From positions 124,001 through 188,000 of the forward strand of contig NZ_BMHV01000003.1 of assembly GCF_014641495.1 (NCBI RefSeq): a stretch of 64,000 nucleotides of DNA, given 5' to 3'. Within the stretch, counting starts at the first letter, position 1. Each line of letters opens with the position of its first letter. This stretch comes from Terasakiella brassicae. Lineage in GTDB: Bacteria > Pseudomonadota > Alphaproteobacteria > Rhodospirillales > Terasakiellaceae. The position numbers were made by a program, and so were the translations under genes. The notes beneath the pieces are model-generated. The model had not been told where the DNA came from. It saw only the letters and a list, made by a program, of their open reading frames with translations, and did not search any database. Shown here piece by piece: positions 1-8,683 of the stretch.

Positions 1-1
1 T

Positions 2-229
2 TTGCCGGATACCATTGAAAATACGGATGTTCGCACGTTGGCTGGGGCACTTAAAAAGATCAATGAAGATTGGTATAGCGGCCGTATCGCCATTAGTGAT
101 GGGTCCGAGGTTAAAAAGGCAAAAGAAGCCGCTGATAATGAAGCCAAAAAGCAGGTCGAACAGGTGAAAAAAACTGAACAGGATGAGGACGGTTTTTTTA
201 GTACGCTGGCTTCCTGGTTTGCCGGATAA
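2..229 (+). CDS. 3' end of an unrecognised gene (partial)
   Basis: An open frame enters from before the window and stops at 227-229, leaving 75 residues. The first codon in the window is not a real start. The visible tail is rich in Lys, Glu and Asp (a charged stretch around residues 37-65) and ends in a short hydrophobic FFSTLASWFAG-like patch. I do not recognise the family. The next gene starts 6 nt after its stop and runs the same way, so it probably belongs to the adaptor/M50 operon and could be the exported substrate or another exporter part. That role is inference from position only. Confidence 0.6.
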   Translation: MPDTIENTDVRTLAGALKKINEDWYSGRIAISDGSEVKKAKEAADNEAKKQVEQVKKTEQDEDGFFSTLASWFAG

Positions 230-235
230 ACAGGC

Positions 236-1000
236 ATGAATTTGACGAAGTCTTTAAGTCTGTATGTCTTTTGGGCGGGGGTAGTGTTTTTCAGCGCTGC
301 CCCCGTTTATGCGCAGGATTTTTTACAGGCCCGTGCCCTTTTACAGGCCGTTCATCAGGTTAAAATTTCCAGTGAAATTCAGGCGAAAATTAATCATTTG
401 GGTTTGCTGGAAGGAGATCGTTTTAAAAAAGGCGATGTCTTGGTCGGTTTTGAATGTAGTTTGCTCAAGGCACACGTCAGGGTAAAACAGGCGATTCTAA
501 AGGGTGAACAAAAGACCTTAGCGAATAAAAAACAACTGATGACATTGCAATCGGTTGGTGAACTGGAAGTCGCCCTTGCCAGTGCCGCAGTGGAAAAAGC
601 ACAAGGTGAGCTGGATATCGTGCGATATGCGACACGACAATGTGAAATCACAGCACCGTTTAATGGCCGCGTTGTCAAAAAAAATGTGAACCCGTTTGAA
701 ACCGTTGCGCCCGGTGATATTTTATTGGAGATACTGGACGATCAGACGTTGGAAGTTGCTTTGGTCGTGCCGTCCAATTGGCTTTCCTGGTTAAAGCCGG
801 GAACACCGTTTGAATTGACAATAGATGAAACGGGGGAACAGATTGCGGCAAAAATCGTTCGAACAGGGGCGTGGATTGATCCGGTAAGCCAATCCATCAG
901 TGTTTTTGGTGAAATTAATAATGTTGAGACGACCAAAAATTTACTTGCGGGTATGAGCGGAAGCGCCGTCTTTGAAAATACAGGCACAACGACACAATGA
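236..1000 (+). CDS. Periplasmic adaptor (HlyD/RND membrane fusion) protein
   Basis: The 254-residue protein has an N-terminal signal peptide (hydrophobic core about residues 8-22, cleavage likely after VYAQ). A biotinyl-lipoyl-like hairpin follows, with a G-D-x-F-K-K-G-D turn near residue 62, then an alpha-helical hairpin rich in Ala, Glu and Lys (about 85-130), the second lipoyl half (ITAPFNGRV, about 140) and a beta-barrel domain. This is the layout of adaptors that bridge an inner-membrane transporter to an outer-membrane channel. It is shorter than typical RND adaptors (350-400 residues). The stop overlaps the next start by 4 nt (ATGA at 997-1000), indicating translational coupling. No TolC-type gene is visible, so the cargo is unknown. 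Confidence 0.75.
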   Translation: MNLTKSLSLYVFWAGVVFFSAAPVYAQDFLQARALLQAVHQVKISSEIQAKINHLGLLEGDRFKKGDVLVGFECSLLKAHVRVKQAILKGEQKTLANKKQLMTLQSVGELEVALASAAVEKAQGELDIVRYATRQCEITAPFNGRVVKKNVNPFETVAPGDILLEILDDQTLEVALVVPSNWLSWLKPGTPFELTIDETGEQIAAKIVRTGAWIDPVSQSISVFGEINNVETTKNLLAGMSGSAVFENTGTTTQ

Positions 1001-2334
1001 CGGATACGAAGGGTAATTTTCAAAATACCTTAATGTCCTTGTTTCAGTTGGAACGGGAATTACGACAGGCAAAACAAACATCCGAACTATTTTATATTTT
1101 GGTCAATCGGGTCCGTAGCTTAAGCCCGTTTGATAGTGGCGTTGTCTTTTCAATTGAGGGTGGGAAAGCGCGTGCAGAAATGGTTTCCGATGTGGCGGTT
1201 CTGGATCGCAACGCGCCCTTCATCCATTGGATGGAACGTATTGCCACGATGTGTGCCCAAAAAGACGATGCGGCGACCCCTCATGTACTGGACCTGAATG
1301 CCTTGGGGGTTGCGCAGGATGAGGATATGCAGGAATGGGGGCATCCCCAAAACGTTTGGTTTCCCTTGCGCACCGGTGAGGGACGTTTGATCGGTGCTTT
1401 GTGGTATATGCGCGCACAGCCGTTTGTGGAAAACGAATTGGCTTTGCTGGAAAAACTCTCAGATGTTGCCGCTCATGCCTGGAATGCGTTGATCCCCAAA
1501 TCGGCGTTTTCATGGCACCACCTGAAAAATAAAAAGATTATGACGGCAATTGCGGTTCTTTTAATTGCGGCCCAATTCATTCCGGTTTCCCAATCTGTCT
1601 TGGCCCCTGCGGAAGTGGTGGCGCGTAGCCCGTCTGTTGTGAGTGCACCGATCAACGGTGTCTTGAAAGACGTTTTGGTCAACCCGAATGCGCAAGTGAG
1701 TGAAAATCAGCTTTTGATCCGTTATGAAGCGACCGAATTTCAAGGGCGTCTGGATATTGCACAAGAAGAATTGCTGGTGGCGCAAAGCGAGTTATTAAGT
1801 GCGCAGCAAGCCGCTTTTGGCGATAGACGGATCAAAGGGGAACTTGCCGTTTTGCGATCTCGTTTGCAATTGCGCGAAGCCGAACGCGATTATGCCCGCA
1901 CACAATTGGAAAAAATTGAAATTCGCAGCCCGCGTAAGGGTGTTGTTGTTTTTCGTGATGTCGCTGATTTAGAAGGCATTCCTGTAAAAACAGGAGAGCG
2001 TTTGATGCAGATTGCCGATGCGCGCGATACGCAGTTGCGCATTGAATTGCCGGTTGGGGATGCGCTTTACTTTGACAGTGGGGCACGTGTTCGCTTGTTT
2101 CTGGATAAAGCCCCGCTCCATCCTGTTGATGCCACGTTGCTGCGTTCCAGTTATGAAGCGGCCCCGACACCGTCTGGTGTCTTGAGCTATCGTTTGGTGG
2201 CGGCTTTTGAAGAAACGGATAAACCGAGATTGGGATTGCGCGGTACAGCCAAGATCATGGGTGATGATGTCCCGCTTTTTGTCTATTTATTCCGTCGACC
2301 GATGGCAAAACTGCGCCAATATTTTGGTTTGTAG
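997..2334 (+). CDS. GAF-domain / HlyD membrane fusion protein
   Basis: The 445-residue protein has a soluble N-terminal region of about 165 residues resembling a GAF sensor fold. One transmembrane helix follows (about residues 178-197), then a HlyD-like periplasmic part: a first lipoyl half near 210-235, an alpha hairpin rich in Leu, Glu and Gln (about 245-310), a second lipoyl half (IRSPRKGVVV, about 308-317) and a beta-barrel tail. The topology places the GAF-like domain in the cytoplasm and the adaptor in the periplasm. A cytoplasmic sensor fused to an export adaptor is uncommon and suggests that export responds to a ligand. It overlaps the previous gene by 4 nt and ends 9 nt before the M50 gene. 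The GAF call is by pattern and less certain than the HlyD call. Confidence 0.7.
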   Translation: MTDTKGNFQNTLMSLFQLERELRQAKQTSELFYILVNRVRSLSPFDSGVVFSIEGGKARAEMVSDVAVLDRNAPFIHWMERIATMCAQKDDAATPHVLDLNALGVAQDEDMQEWGHPQNVWFPLRTGEGRLIGALWYMRAQPFVENELALLEKLSDVAAHAWNALIPKSAFSWHHLKNKKIMTAIAVLLIAAQFIPVSQSVLAPAEVVARSPSVVSAPINGVLKDVLVNPNAQVSENQLLIRYEATEFQGRLDIAQEELLVAQSELLSAQQAAFGDRRIKGELAVLRSRLQLREAERDYARTQLEKIEIRSPRKGVVVFRDVADLEGIPVKTGERLMQIADARDTQLRIELPVGDALYFDSGARVRLFLDKAPLHPVDATLLRSSYEAAPTPSGVLSYRLVAAFEETDKPRLGLRGTAKIMGDDVPLFVYLFRRPMAKLRQYFGL

Positions 2335-2343
2335 GGGGCAGAC

Positions 2344-4467
2344 ATGCTGGAGCAGGCATTAGACAAATTGCCGCCATTGCGTGAAGACTTAAGCCTTTTC
2401 CCCGGACCCGTGATGGGCAACGGTGCCCCCAGTTGGACCATCCATGATCCTGTGCGCAACCGTTATCATCGGATCGGACAGGAAGCGTTTGATATGCTCA
2501 GTTATTGGCATCTGGGTAGTGCAAAACAACTCATTGGGAACCTGTCGCACATGAAGGGTGTTTATTCACCAACACAGGAAGATGTTCAATGGATGGCGCA
2601 CTTTCTTCACAGCAATCTGTTGGTGCAACGTGAAAGCCCGGAAGACATTGCGGGACTGCGCCGTATTGCACAAATGAGCAAATCCAGTTGGTATCGCCAG
2701 CTTTTGCATAATTATCTGTTTTTCCGTATTCCTTTGGTGCGCCCGCAACGTTTTTTGAAAGCGACACGACCATTTGCAGATAAAATATTTTCAAAAACTT
2801 TTTTGATTATCTTGTTGGTGCTGGGTGTCATTGGTGGATATTTGGTAACTCGCCAATGGGACGGGTTCTTAACGACTTTCATGCATTTCTTCACTTGGGA
2901 AGGAATGTTCTTTTATGGCCTTGCCCTTTTGTTTGCCAAAGTCTTGCACGAATTGGGGCACGCTTATACGGCGCAACGTGCGGGCTGTCGGGTGCCCAGT
3001 ATGGGGGTTGCTTTTTTGGTCATGTGGCCGGTGCTTTATACCGATACGACGGATGCATGGCGTTTGACGGACAAGAAAAAACGCCTGCAAATCGGGGCGG
3101 CGGGGATGTTGGCCGAACTGGGATTGGCATTGGTGGCGACTTTCGTGTGGAATTTTCTTCCCGAAGGATCGTTGAAAAGTGCGGCCTTTTTAATCGCCAC
3201 CGTGACATGGCTGATGACTTTGGCGATCAATTTAAACCCTTTTATGCGCTTTGACGGTTATTATTTATTATCGGATTGGCTGGAGGTTGAAAACCTGCAA
3301 GATCGGGCATTTGCACGGGGAAAGTGGTGGTTGCGGGAGAAATTGTTCGGCCTTGGTGATCCGCAACCTGAACCTTTTGGCGAGCCGCTGGGAAAAATTT
3401 TGCTGGTTTATGCCTTCGGCACATGGATTTACCGCTTCTTCCTGTTTTTGGGGATTGCGGTTTTGGTCTATGCTTATTTTTTCAAGGTCTTGGGCATATT
3501 CCTGTTTCTGGTTGAAATTATCTGGTTTGTCGGCCTGCCCATTTGGCGCGAACTTCAGGCATGGTGGAAAAGAAAAAATGATATGAAATGGAATGTGCAA
3601 AGTTTGCGTACGATGGGTGTTTTAGGTGTTGTTGCAATTGCCCTGTTTTTTCCGTGGCAAGGATCGGTGCACCTGCCAGCCATTGTGGATGCGCAACATT
3701 CGGTTCGCGTTTTTGCCCCATTTAGTGCGCGTCTGGAAACAATCCGGGTTAAACCGGGCGACATGGTCAAACAAGGTGATGTGTTGTTTACCCTGACATC
3801 GGATGAGTTGGATTTTCAAATTGCACAGGTGCAACGCAAAATAGATCTGCGCAAAGAACTGGTGAAACGCGAGGCTGCAGGTGGTGCGGAACGTCAACGG
3901 ATCCGTATTTTACGACAAGATCTGGAAAGTGAACAAACACGCCTGCAAAGTCTGATAAAAGGACGCGATCTGTTGACCATCCGCAGCGAAATAGACGGAC
4001 GAGTAACCGATTTTGACGAATTGCTATCGGTCGGAATGTGGATCAATCAGGATCATGTGCTGGCGCGTGTTGTGTCATTGAAACAGGCGCGTATGATTGC
4101 TTATGTGGATGAAGTGCAGGTCGATCGTTTGATCAAAGGGGAAAACGCAACCTTTTTCCCCGATAATCTGCAAGGAGACAAGATCAAAGGCGTTTTACAA
4201 TCGGTTGCGAACGTGAATACGGCTTTTATGGATCAAGCTTATCTGGCATCGGTTTTTGGCGGGGATATTGCGGTTGAACCGGATCGTCAGAAAAGACTGG
4301 TGCCAACACAAGGGATATATCGTGTAACGTTTGATGTGGCCGGAGATATGCCTGCACCGTCACATGTGATGCGCGGGTCGATCAAGGTTCCGTCCCATCG
4401 TGAAAGTCTGTTTGGCGCGATTGTCCGTTCTGTTTGGGCGGTCCTTATTCGGGAAAGTGCTTTTTAA
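2344..4467 (+). CDS. M50 site-2-protease-like membrane protein fused to a HlyD adaptor
   Basis: The 707-residue protein begins with a soluble domain of about 100 residues, possibly PqqD-like (weak). A multi-spanning M50 core follows: the zinc motif HELGH has its first His at residue 202, and the downstream NPFMRFDG motif carries the probable third zinc ligand Asp304. After about residue 440 comes a HlyD-type section with lipoyl-like halves (RVKPGDMVKQGDVL near 465) and a helical hairpin. Site-2 proteases cut substrates within the membrane; the HlyD fusion suggests processing or release coupled to export. The three genes 236-4467 look like one export machine. It converges on the ABC transporter genes across a 46-nt gap. 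The exporter role is inference. Confidence 0.75.
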   Translation: MLEQALDKLPPLREDLSLFPGPVMGNGAPSWTIHDPVRNRYHRIGQEAFDMLSYWHLGSAKQLIGNLSHMKGVYSPTQEDVQWMAHFLHSNLLVQRESPEDIAGLRRIAQMSKSSWYRQLLHNYLFFRIPLVRPQRFLKATRPFADKIFSKTFLIILLVLGVIGGYLVTRQWDGFLTTFMHFFTWEGMFFYGLALLFAKVLHELGHAYTAQRAGCRVPSMGVAFLVMWPVLYTDTTDAWRLTDKKKRLQIGAAGMLAELGLALVATFVWNFLPEGSLKSAAFLIATVTWLMTLAINLNPFMRFDGYYLLSDWLEVENLQDRAFARGKWWLREKLFGLGDPQPEPFGEPLGKILLVYAFGTWIYRFFLFLGIAVLVYAYFFKVLGIFLFLVEIIWFVGLPIWRELQAWWKRKNDMKWNVQSLRTMGVLGVVAIALFFPWQGSVHLPAIVDAQHSVRVFAPFSARLETIRVKPGDMVKQGDVLFTLTSDELDFQIAQVQRKIDLRKELVKREAAGGAERQRIRILRQDLESEQTRLQSLIKGRDLLTIRSEIDGRVTDFDELLSVGMWINQDHVLARVVSLKQARMIAYVDEVQVDRLIKGENATFFPDNLQGDKIKGVLQSVANVNTAFMDQAYLASVFGGDIAVEPDRQKRLVPTQGIYRVTFDVAGDMPAPSHVMRGSIKVPSHRESLFGAIVRSVWAVLIRESAF

Positions 4468-4513
4468 TAAATCCTCTTAACCCGTGAAGATGCATTTGCG
4501 TTAAGTCACGAAG

Positions 4514-6127
4514 TCATTGCACAATTTTGCCGAAATCCATTTTTACCACACGATCAGCACAATCGAAATATCGGTCATCGTGGCTGATGATAATCAAAGT
4601 TTTACCTTGGGCCTTTAATTGCGGCAGCAACGTTTTATAGAAATAGTCTTTAAAATGCGGGTCTTGGTCGGCGGCCCATTCATCAAAAATGAAAATGGGT
4701 TTGTCTTCCAGTAACGTGACGATCAGGCCGAGGCGTTTTCGTTGGCCCTGCGATAATTTAACGGCACTGAAACGTCCATCAATACAGCTTGTTTTTTCGC
4801 TGAGTTCCATTTGATCAATCAAGGCGTTGACCTGTTCATCGTCTATTGCGTCAATCCCGTAAAGGCGATCAAATAAATGATAATCGGCAAAAACACCGCT
4901 GAATAATTGTCGATAAGATGAAATCCTGTTCGTGCCAATCAATCGACCATCGACAAGAATTTTCCCGGCGCTGCGTTTGTACAACCCGGTTAAGACTTTT
5001 AACAGTGTGGTTTTCCCACTGCCGTTTCCGCCCACGATAAATAAGGTTTCTCCGCGATACAGGCTCAGGTCAATTTCACCGATTTGAAATGGTTTTTCTT
5101 CATATGGGGTTTGTGGAAATCGGAAAAGCAGGTTCTGGAATTCGATTTTTTCAAATGTTGAATAATCGATCTGCACTTGATTGGCGTTTTTTTCACGCAT
5201 CATACCTTCCAGTTCCGTTTCCATGCGGTACAGGTTTGAAATGGCCATATTGGCGCGTGAGAGTTCAGGAAAGGCAGACAGGCACATCAACAACGGGGCC
5301 ACCATAAAAAGGGTGGCGATTGTGACGCTCATCGCTGTTTCTTTTTGGAGGTCGGCATAACCGGGCAAGATGAAAACGATAACACCGATCAGAAGATAGA
5401 AATAGGTCTGCGTATAAACCATGTGACCGGAAAACAGCTTTCCAGCCTGTAAATTCAACAGTTTTAGTTGCCGTACGACACTGCTGTAGGTACGAAAGAC
5501 AGCTTTGTTTTTACGCGCGTGTAGTTTTATTTCTTTGAAGCCGTTCAATATATGACCAAGGGTGCGAAAGAAGGCTGCATCTTCACGCATCAAACGATGG
5601 AGCAACGCATCAGTATCTTTGCGGATTGTCATATAAGTGACAGCCCCTAGGGCAAAGGCGACAAGCATGATCAAAAGGGCAGGAAGTGAATTTAACCCCA
5701 CATAGATCATGCAGAAAAATACAATGACACTGGATTGAAAGGCGTTGACCAAGGCATTAACGGATTGGGAAAGGGTGGAAACCTCTTGTGTCAACAAGCT
5801 GTAAATATTGGCGCGTTCAACTTGTTCAAAGGCGACAAGGTCGGCGCGGCGTAATTTGGTGATGACGCGTTTGCGTATGGAATTAATCATTTCTTCCATC
5901 GTGGTCATCGACGTCAGTAAGGTGTATTTTTTAGTGTAATAATAAAGCGCCATTGTGGTCAGGATCAGCAAAATGGCATGTAAATCGGGACCGTCTTTAC
6001 CGGCAGAAGAGATATTGCTGAACGCGCTGAGTAAAATGGCGTTGATCAATCCCCCTAACGTTGCCATGACAAGCAAGGGAACGGGCGATTTTCGCATCTC
6101 TTTGGTTAAAAAGGCGAACAGGTTCAT
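4514..6127 (-). CDS. Cyclic-peptide export ABC transporter, SyrD/PvdE type (second of pair)
   Basis: The 537-residue fused permease-ATPase has about six transmembrane segments in the first 320 residues, then a nucleotide-binding domain. Walker A is GGNGSGKTT (near residue 366), the signature LSQGQRKRLG (near 457), Walker B FIFDEW (near 482), and the switch His lies in IISHDD. This size and motif set match SyrD/PvdE-family exporters, which move lipopeptides or siderophore precursors across the inner membrane. The start ATG overlaps the upstream paralogue's stop by 4 nt. The two proteins share organisation throughout, so they arose by duplication and may form a heterodimer. The most likely substrate is the product of the neighbouring NRPS/PKS operon. 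Confidence 0.88.
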   Translation of the reverse strand: MNLFAFLTKEMRKSPVPLLVMATLGGLINAILLSAFSNISSAGKDGPDLHAILLILTTMALYYYTKKYTLLTSMTTMEEMINSIRKRVITKLRRADLVAFEQVERANIYSLLTQEVSTLSQSVNALVNAFQSSVIVFFCMIYVGLNSLPALLIMLVAFALGAVTYMTIRKDTDALLHRLMREDAAFFRTLGHILNGFKEIKLHARKNKAVFRTYSSVVRQLKLLNLQAGKLFSGHMVYTQTYFYLLIGVIVFILPGYADLQKETAMSVTIATLFMVAPLLMCLSAFPELSRANMAISNLYRMETELEGMMREKNANQVQIDYSTFEKIEFQNLLFRFPQTPYEEKPFQIGEIDLSLYRGETLFIVGGNGSGKTTLLKVLTGLYKRSAGKILVDGRLIGTNRISSYRQLFSGVFADYHLFDRLYGIDAIDDEQVNALIDQMELSEKTSCIDGRFSAVKLSQGQRKRLGLIVTLLEDKPIFIFDEWAADQDPHFKDYFYKTLLPQLKAQGKTLIIISHDDRYFDCADRVVKMDFGKIVQ

Positions 6128-7749
6128 GGCTGGCTATCCTCTACAATGCGGCCCTGTTCCAGCTTGACAATATGGTCGCAGCAGGAAAAGTATCGATCGT
6201 CATGGGTGACCACCACAATGGTTTTGCCCTGTGCGCGCAATTCAGGCAGAAATTCTTCATAAAAATATTGTCGAAAGACGGGATCAAAACCGGCGGCGGG
6301 CTCGTCTAACAGATAGAGGGGGCGATCTTCCAAAAGGGCTGCAATAATCGCCAGACGTTTGCGTTGGCCAAAGGATAATCGGGTTGTGCTGAAACTGTTT
6401 TGGGTAAAGGTTGTTTTATCCTGTAGGGCGAGTTTTATGAGCAGCTCATTGACCTTTGTTGTTTTGATGTCTTGCAAACCGTAAAGTTTATCAAAAAGAT
6501 GATAATCGGCGAAAACAGCGCTGAAGGTTTCGCGAAAGGCCGTTCGTTCCGCCAAAGTGATTTCGATATCATCAAGAATGAGTTTGCCCGCACTTTGTGG
6601 ATAAAGGCTGCAAATCACCTTCATCAATGTGGTTTTCCCGCTGCCATTGCCCCCGCAAATAAAAATAATTTGTCCGCAGTTTAGTCGCAAATCTAAGGGA
6701 CCGATGGAAAAGACAGGCGTGCCATCTTCCTCGCGGTGGCTATATTCCACTTGTTCCAGTCGAAGCTGGTCTGTTGCGCTCAAGGTGAGGTGGGCTGGGG
6801 TGGGGCGTGGGGCGGTATCTTCAATTTCTGCCAAGCGGGTTTCCAGCATGCGGATATGGTTGGTGGCGGCGACGACTTTAAAATAGTCCGGGATCGCCGC
6901 AACCACATTTTCCAATGATGTCCAGAAAAAGAGAATGGCAACAATTAATTGTGGAACCGTTTCTTGCGGGGTGAGCTTGAAATAAGGAAAGACAATGACC
7001 AAAAGCGCAATCAAGCCATACATATAGGCTTGAGAGAACATGACCGTATCGGTCAATTTGGAACTGGTTGCGACTTTCAGGGCGGTTGTATCGTCCGAGA
7101 GACGGTCAAAGTCGCTGAAAATATGCTGGCTTTTGCGACGACACAGGACCAGTTCCTTAAACCCATCCAGAATATGATTCAGGAGTGCGAAAAACTGATT
7201 TTCTTTTTGAGCCGCTTCATAAAGGTCGGGTTGAAGCTCGCTATCCTTAAATTGATAAACGCCAACGCCAAAGACAATAAAAACTAAAATCGCCAGAAGG
7301 GAGGGAAGGGAGAGCCAACCGATATAACCAATGCAGGCGATAATAATAACGACGGATTGTGAGGCATTGATCAAGGAAAGACTGGCATTTGAAATCATTG
7401 TGGTTTGCTGTGTCAGCGCCACATAAAAGTTTTCTTTACCCATTGCCTCGAATGCAATGAGACTGGATTTGCGAATTTTATCGGCAATGCGGATGCGAAC
7501 ACCGCGCAGGATGTTTTGGACAATAGATTGTGTGCGATCAACCGATATTTTTTTGCTGTAAGAAGATACCAGCAAGGCAATGGAAAAAAGCAGAAAACCG
7601 CGCACGTTCATCTCGCCGGATTGTACCTCGCCTGCCGCTTTATTTAAAATGGCGAGCATGGCCGAACTGGAAAGCCCGGAAATAATACCCAGAATGGCAA
7701 TACGTTTAAAAGAGGCACGGGTTTCTTGACGCAGGAGATTGAATATCAT
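6124..7749 (-). CDS. Cyclic-peptide export ABC transporter, SyrD/PvdE type (first of pair)
   Basis: The 541-residue paralogue of the downstream gene has the same order: permease domain (about residues 1-320), Walker A GGNGSGKTT (near 365), signature LSFGQRKRLA (near 458), Walker B LYLLDEP and switch His in VVTHDD. Walker B ends in the usual DEP here but DEW in the partner, so the two ATPase sites are not identical. It is the promoter-proximal gene of a two-gene minus-strand unit, transcribed divergently from the type II thioesterase. The shared 148-nt spacer carries an AGGTGT-n4-ACACCT palindrome. No strong Shine-Dalgarno sequence precedes the ATG. Co-regulation with the synthase operon is inferred from the shared motif. 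Confidence 0.88.
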   Translation of the reverse strand: MIFNLLRQETRASFKRIAILGIISGLSSSAMLAILNKAAGEVQSGEMNVRGFLLFSIALLVSSYSKKISVDRTQSIVQNILRGVRIRIADKIRKSSLIAFEAMGKENFYVALTQQTTMISNASLSLINASQSVVIIIACIGYIGWLSLPSLLAILVFIVFGVGVYQFKDSELQPDLYEAAQKENQFFALLNHILDGFKELVLCRRKSQHIFSDFDRLSDDTTALKVATSSKLTDTVMFSQAYMYGLIALLVIVFPYFKLTPQETVPQLIVAILFFWTSLENVVAAIPDYFKVVAATNHIRMLETRLAEIEDTAPRPTPAHLTLSATDQLRLEQVEYSHREEDGTPVFSIGPLDLRLNCGQIIFICGGNGSGKTTLMKVICSLYPQSAGKLILDDIEITLAERTAFRETFSAVFADYHLFDKLYGLQDIKTTKVNELLIKLALQDKTTFTQNSFSTTRLSFGQRKRLAIIAALLEDRPLYLLDEPAAGFDPVFRQYFYEEFLPELRAQGKTIVVVTHDDRYFSCCDHIVKLEQGRIVEDSQP

Positions 7750-7897
7750 CGCTTATGAATCGATTGGTTTTAGTGTGATGTTGATTGTCTTACTCGTATA
7801 GGTGTATTGACACCTTCGCGAAAACCACTCTAAAATGCAACTAATAAAAATTTAATAGACTAAAATTCACCAATAAATAGTAATAAGAGCTTTATTC
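7750..7897. promoter_or_regulatory. Divergent promoter region between exporter and thioesterase genes
   Basis: This 148-nt AT-rich spacer separates divergent transcripts. On the plus strand TTGACA (7807-7812) and TAAAAT (7831-7836) are 18 nt apart, a good sigma-70-like promoter for the thioesterase/PPTase pair. A perfect palindrome, AGGTGT-ATTG-ACACCT (7800-7815), overlaps the -35 box, the position expected of a repressor operator. It contains GGTGTATT (7801-7808), also found upstream of the aminotransferase and of the synthase operon. Confidence 0.6.
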
Positions 7898-8683
7898 ATG
7901 TCCATGACATCGACGAACGGCCTGCGACCTTTTGTGCGCAAACATGACAATAAATCCAGTACGAACAAATGGATTATGGAATTTCAAGCCCATCATGCCA
8001 CAGCGCAAAAGGTGATTTGTTTACCCCATGCCGGGTGTGGGGCTGCGGCATTTAAAACGTTGACGGGGGATTTTTTCCACAATCGGGATATGGTCGTGGT
8101 GCAGTATCCGGGGCGTGAAACCCGCATGAAAGACTCTTTCGTGTCTGATATGCACGATTTGGTCGATGATATCGTACAGGCTTTGATCCCGCATATGACT
8201 GATCCTTATATCCTGTTTGGTCATAGCATGGGGTCCAAGGTTGCTTATGAAGTGGTGCAACGTCTTCAGGTCCAAAAAGAACGTATGCCTGATAAAATGG
8301 TGGTCTCCTGTAGTCCGGCCCCGCACCGTCCGTCCGGCTTGAATAATGCCTTTCAGGAAAGTGATGATTTGTTTTTGCGCTATCTTAAACGTCTTGGTGG
8401 TGTGCCGGATGAATTGTTGGCAATCCCGGACTTATTGAATATGGTGCTGCCTATTTTACGGGCGGATTTTGAATTACTGTACCGTTATCAGGCCCCGGCC
8501 AATGCCGAAAAGATTAAGTGTGCGCTTTCTGCCATTGGTAGCGCACAAGATGTTTCGGTAAAGGTGCAGGATGTGGCCCACTGGCAGGACCTTTGTGCAG
8601 AAAAGTTTGACTTGATCCCGGTCGAAGGCGGGCATTTCTATTTTTCGAATTTGAACGTCGGGATGGATGATCTTATCCCATGA
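7898..8683 (+). CDS. Type II (editing) thioesterase
   Basis: The 261-residue alpha/beta hydrolase has a PHAGCGAAAF motif (residues 43-52), nucleophile Ser110 in GHSMG and catalytic His246 in EGGHF. Type II thioesterases work in trans: they hydrolyse wrong or stalled acyl groups from the phosphopantetheine arms of NRPS and PKS carrier domains. The N-terminus is about 20 residues longer than usual before the first conserved Trp (residue 25). An internal Met28 exists, but the ATG at 7898 has an AAGAG-like ribosome site and is preferred. The stop overlaps the downstream PPTase start (ATGA, 8680-8683), so the two accessory enzymes are coupled. Confidence 0.92.
   Translation: MSMTSTNGLRPFVRKHDNKSSTNKWIMEFQAHHATAQKVICLPHAGCGAAAFKTLTGDFFHNRDMVVVQYPGRETRMKDSFVSDMHDLVDDIVQALIPHMTDPYILFGHSMGSKVAYEVVQRLQVQKERMPDKMVVSCSPAPHRPSGLNNAFQESDDLFLRYLKRLGGVPDELLAIPDLLNMVLPILRADFELLYRYQAPANAEKIKCALSAIGSAQDVSVKVQDVAHWQDLCAEKFDLIPVEGGHFYFSNLNVGMDDLIP

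Noticed and set aside
2856-3254. Other-frame open reading frames inside the M50 gene and similar ones throughout the synthase genes.
   Set aside because: They lie wholly within genes with clear domain support and show no recognisable motifs.
4468-4513. Possible terminator in the convergent gap after the M50 gene (CTTAAC / GTTAAG).
   Set aside because: Six-base AT-rich arms, a long loop and no T run; not convincing.
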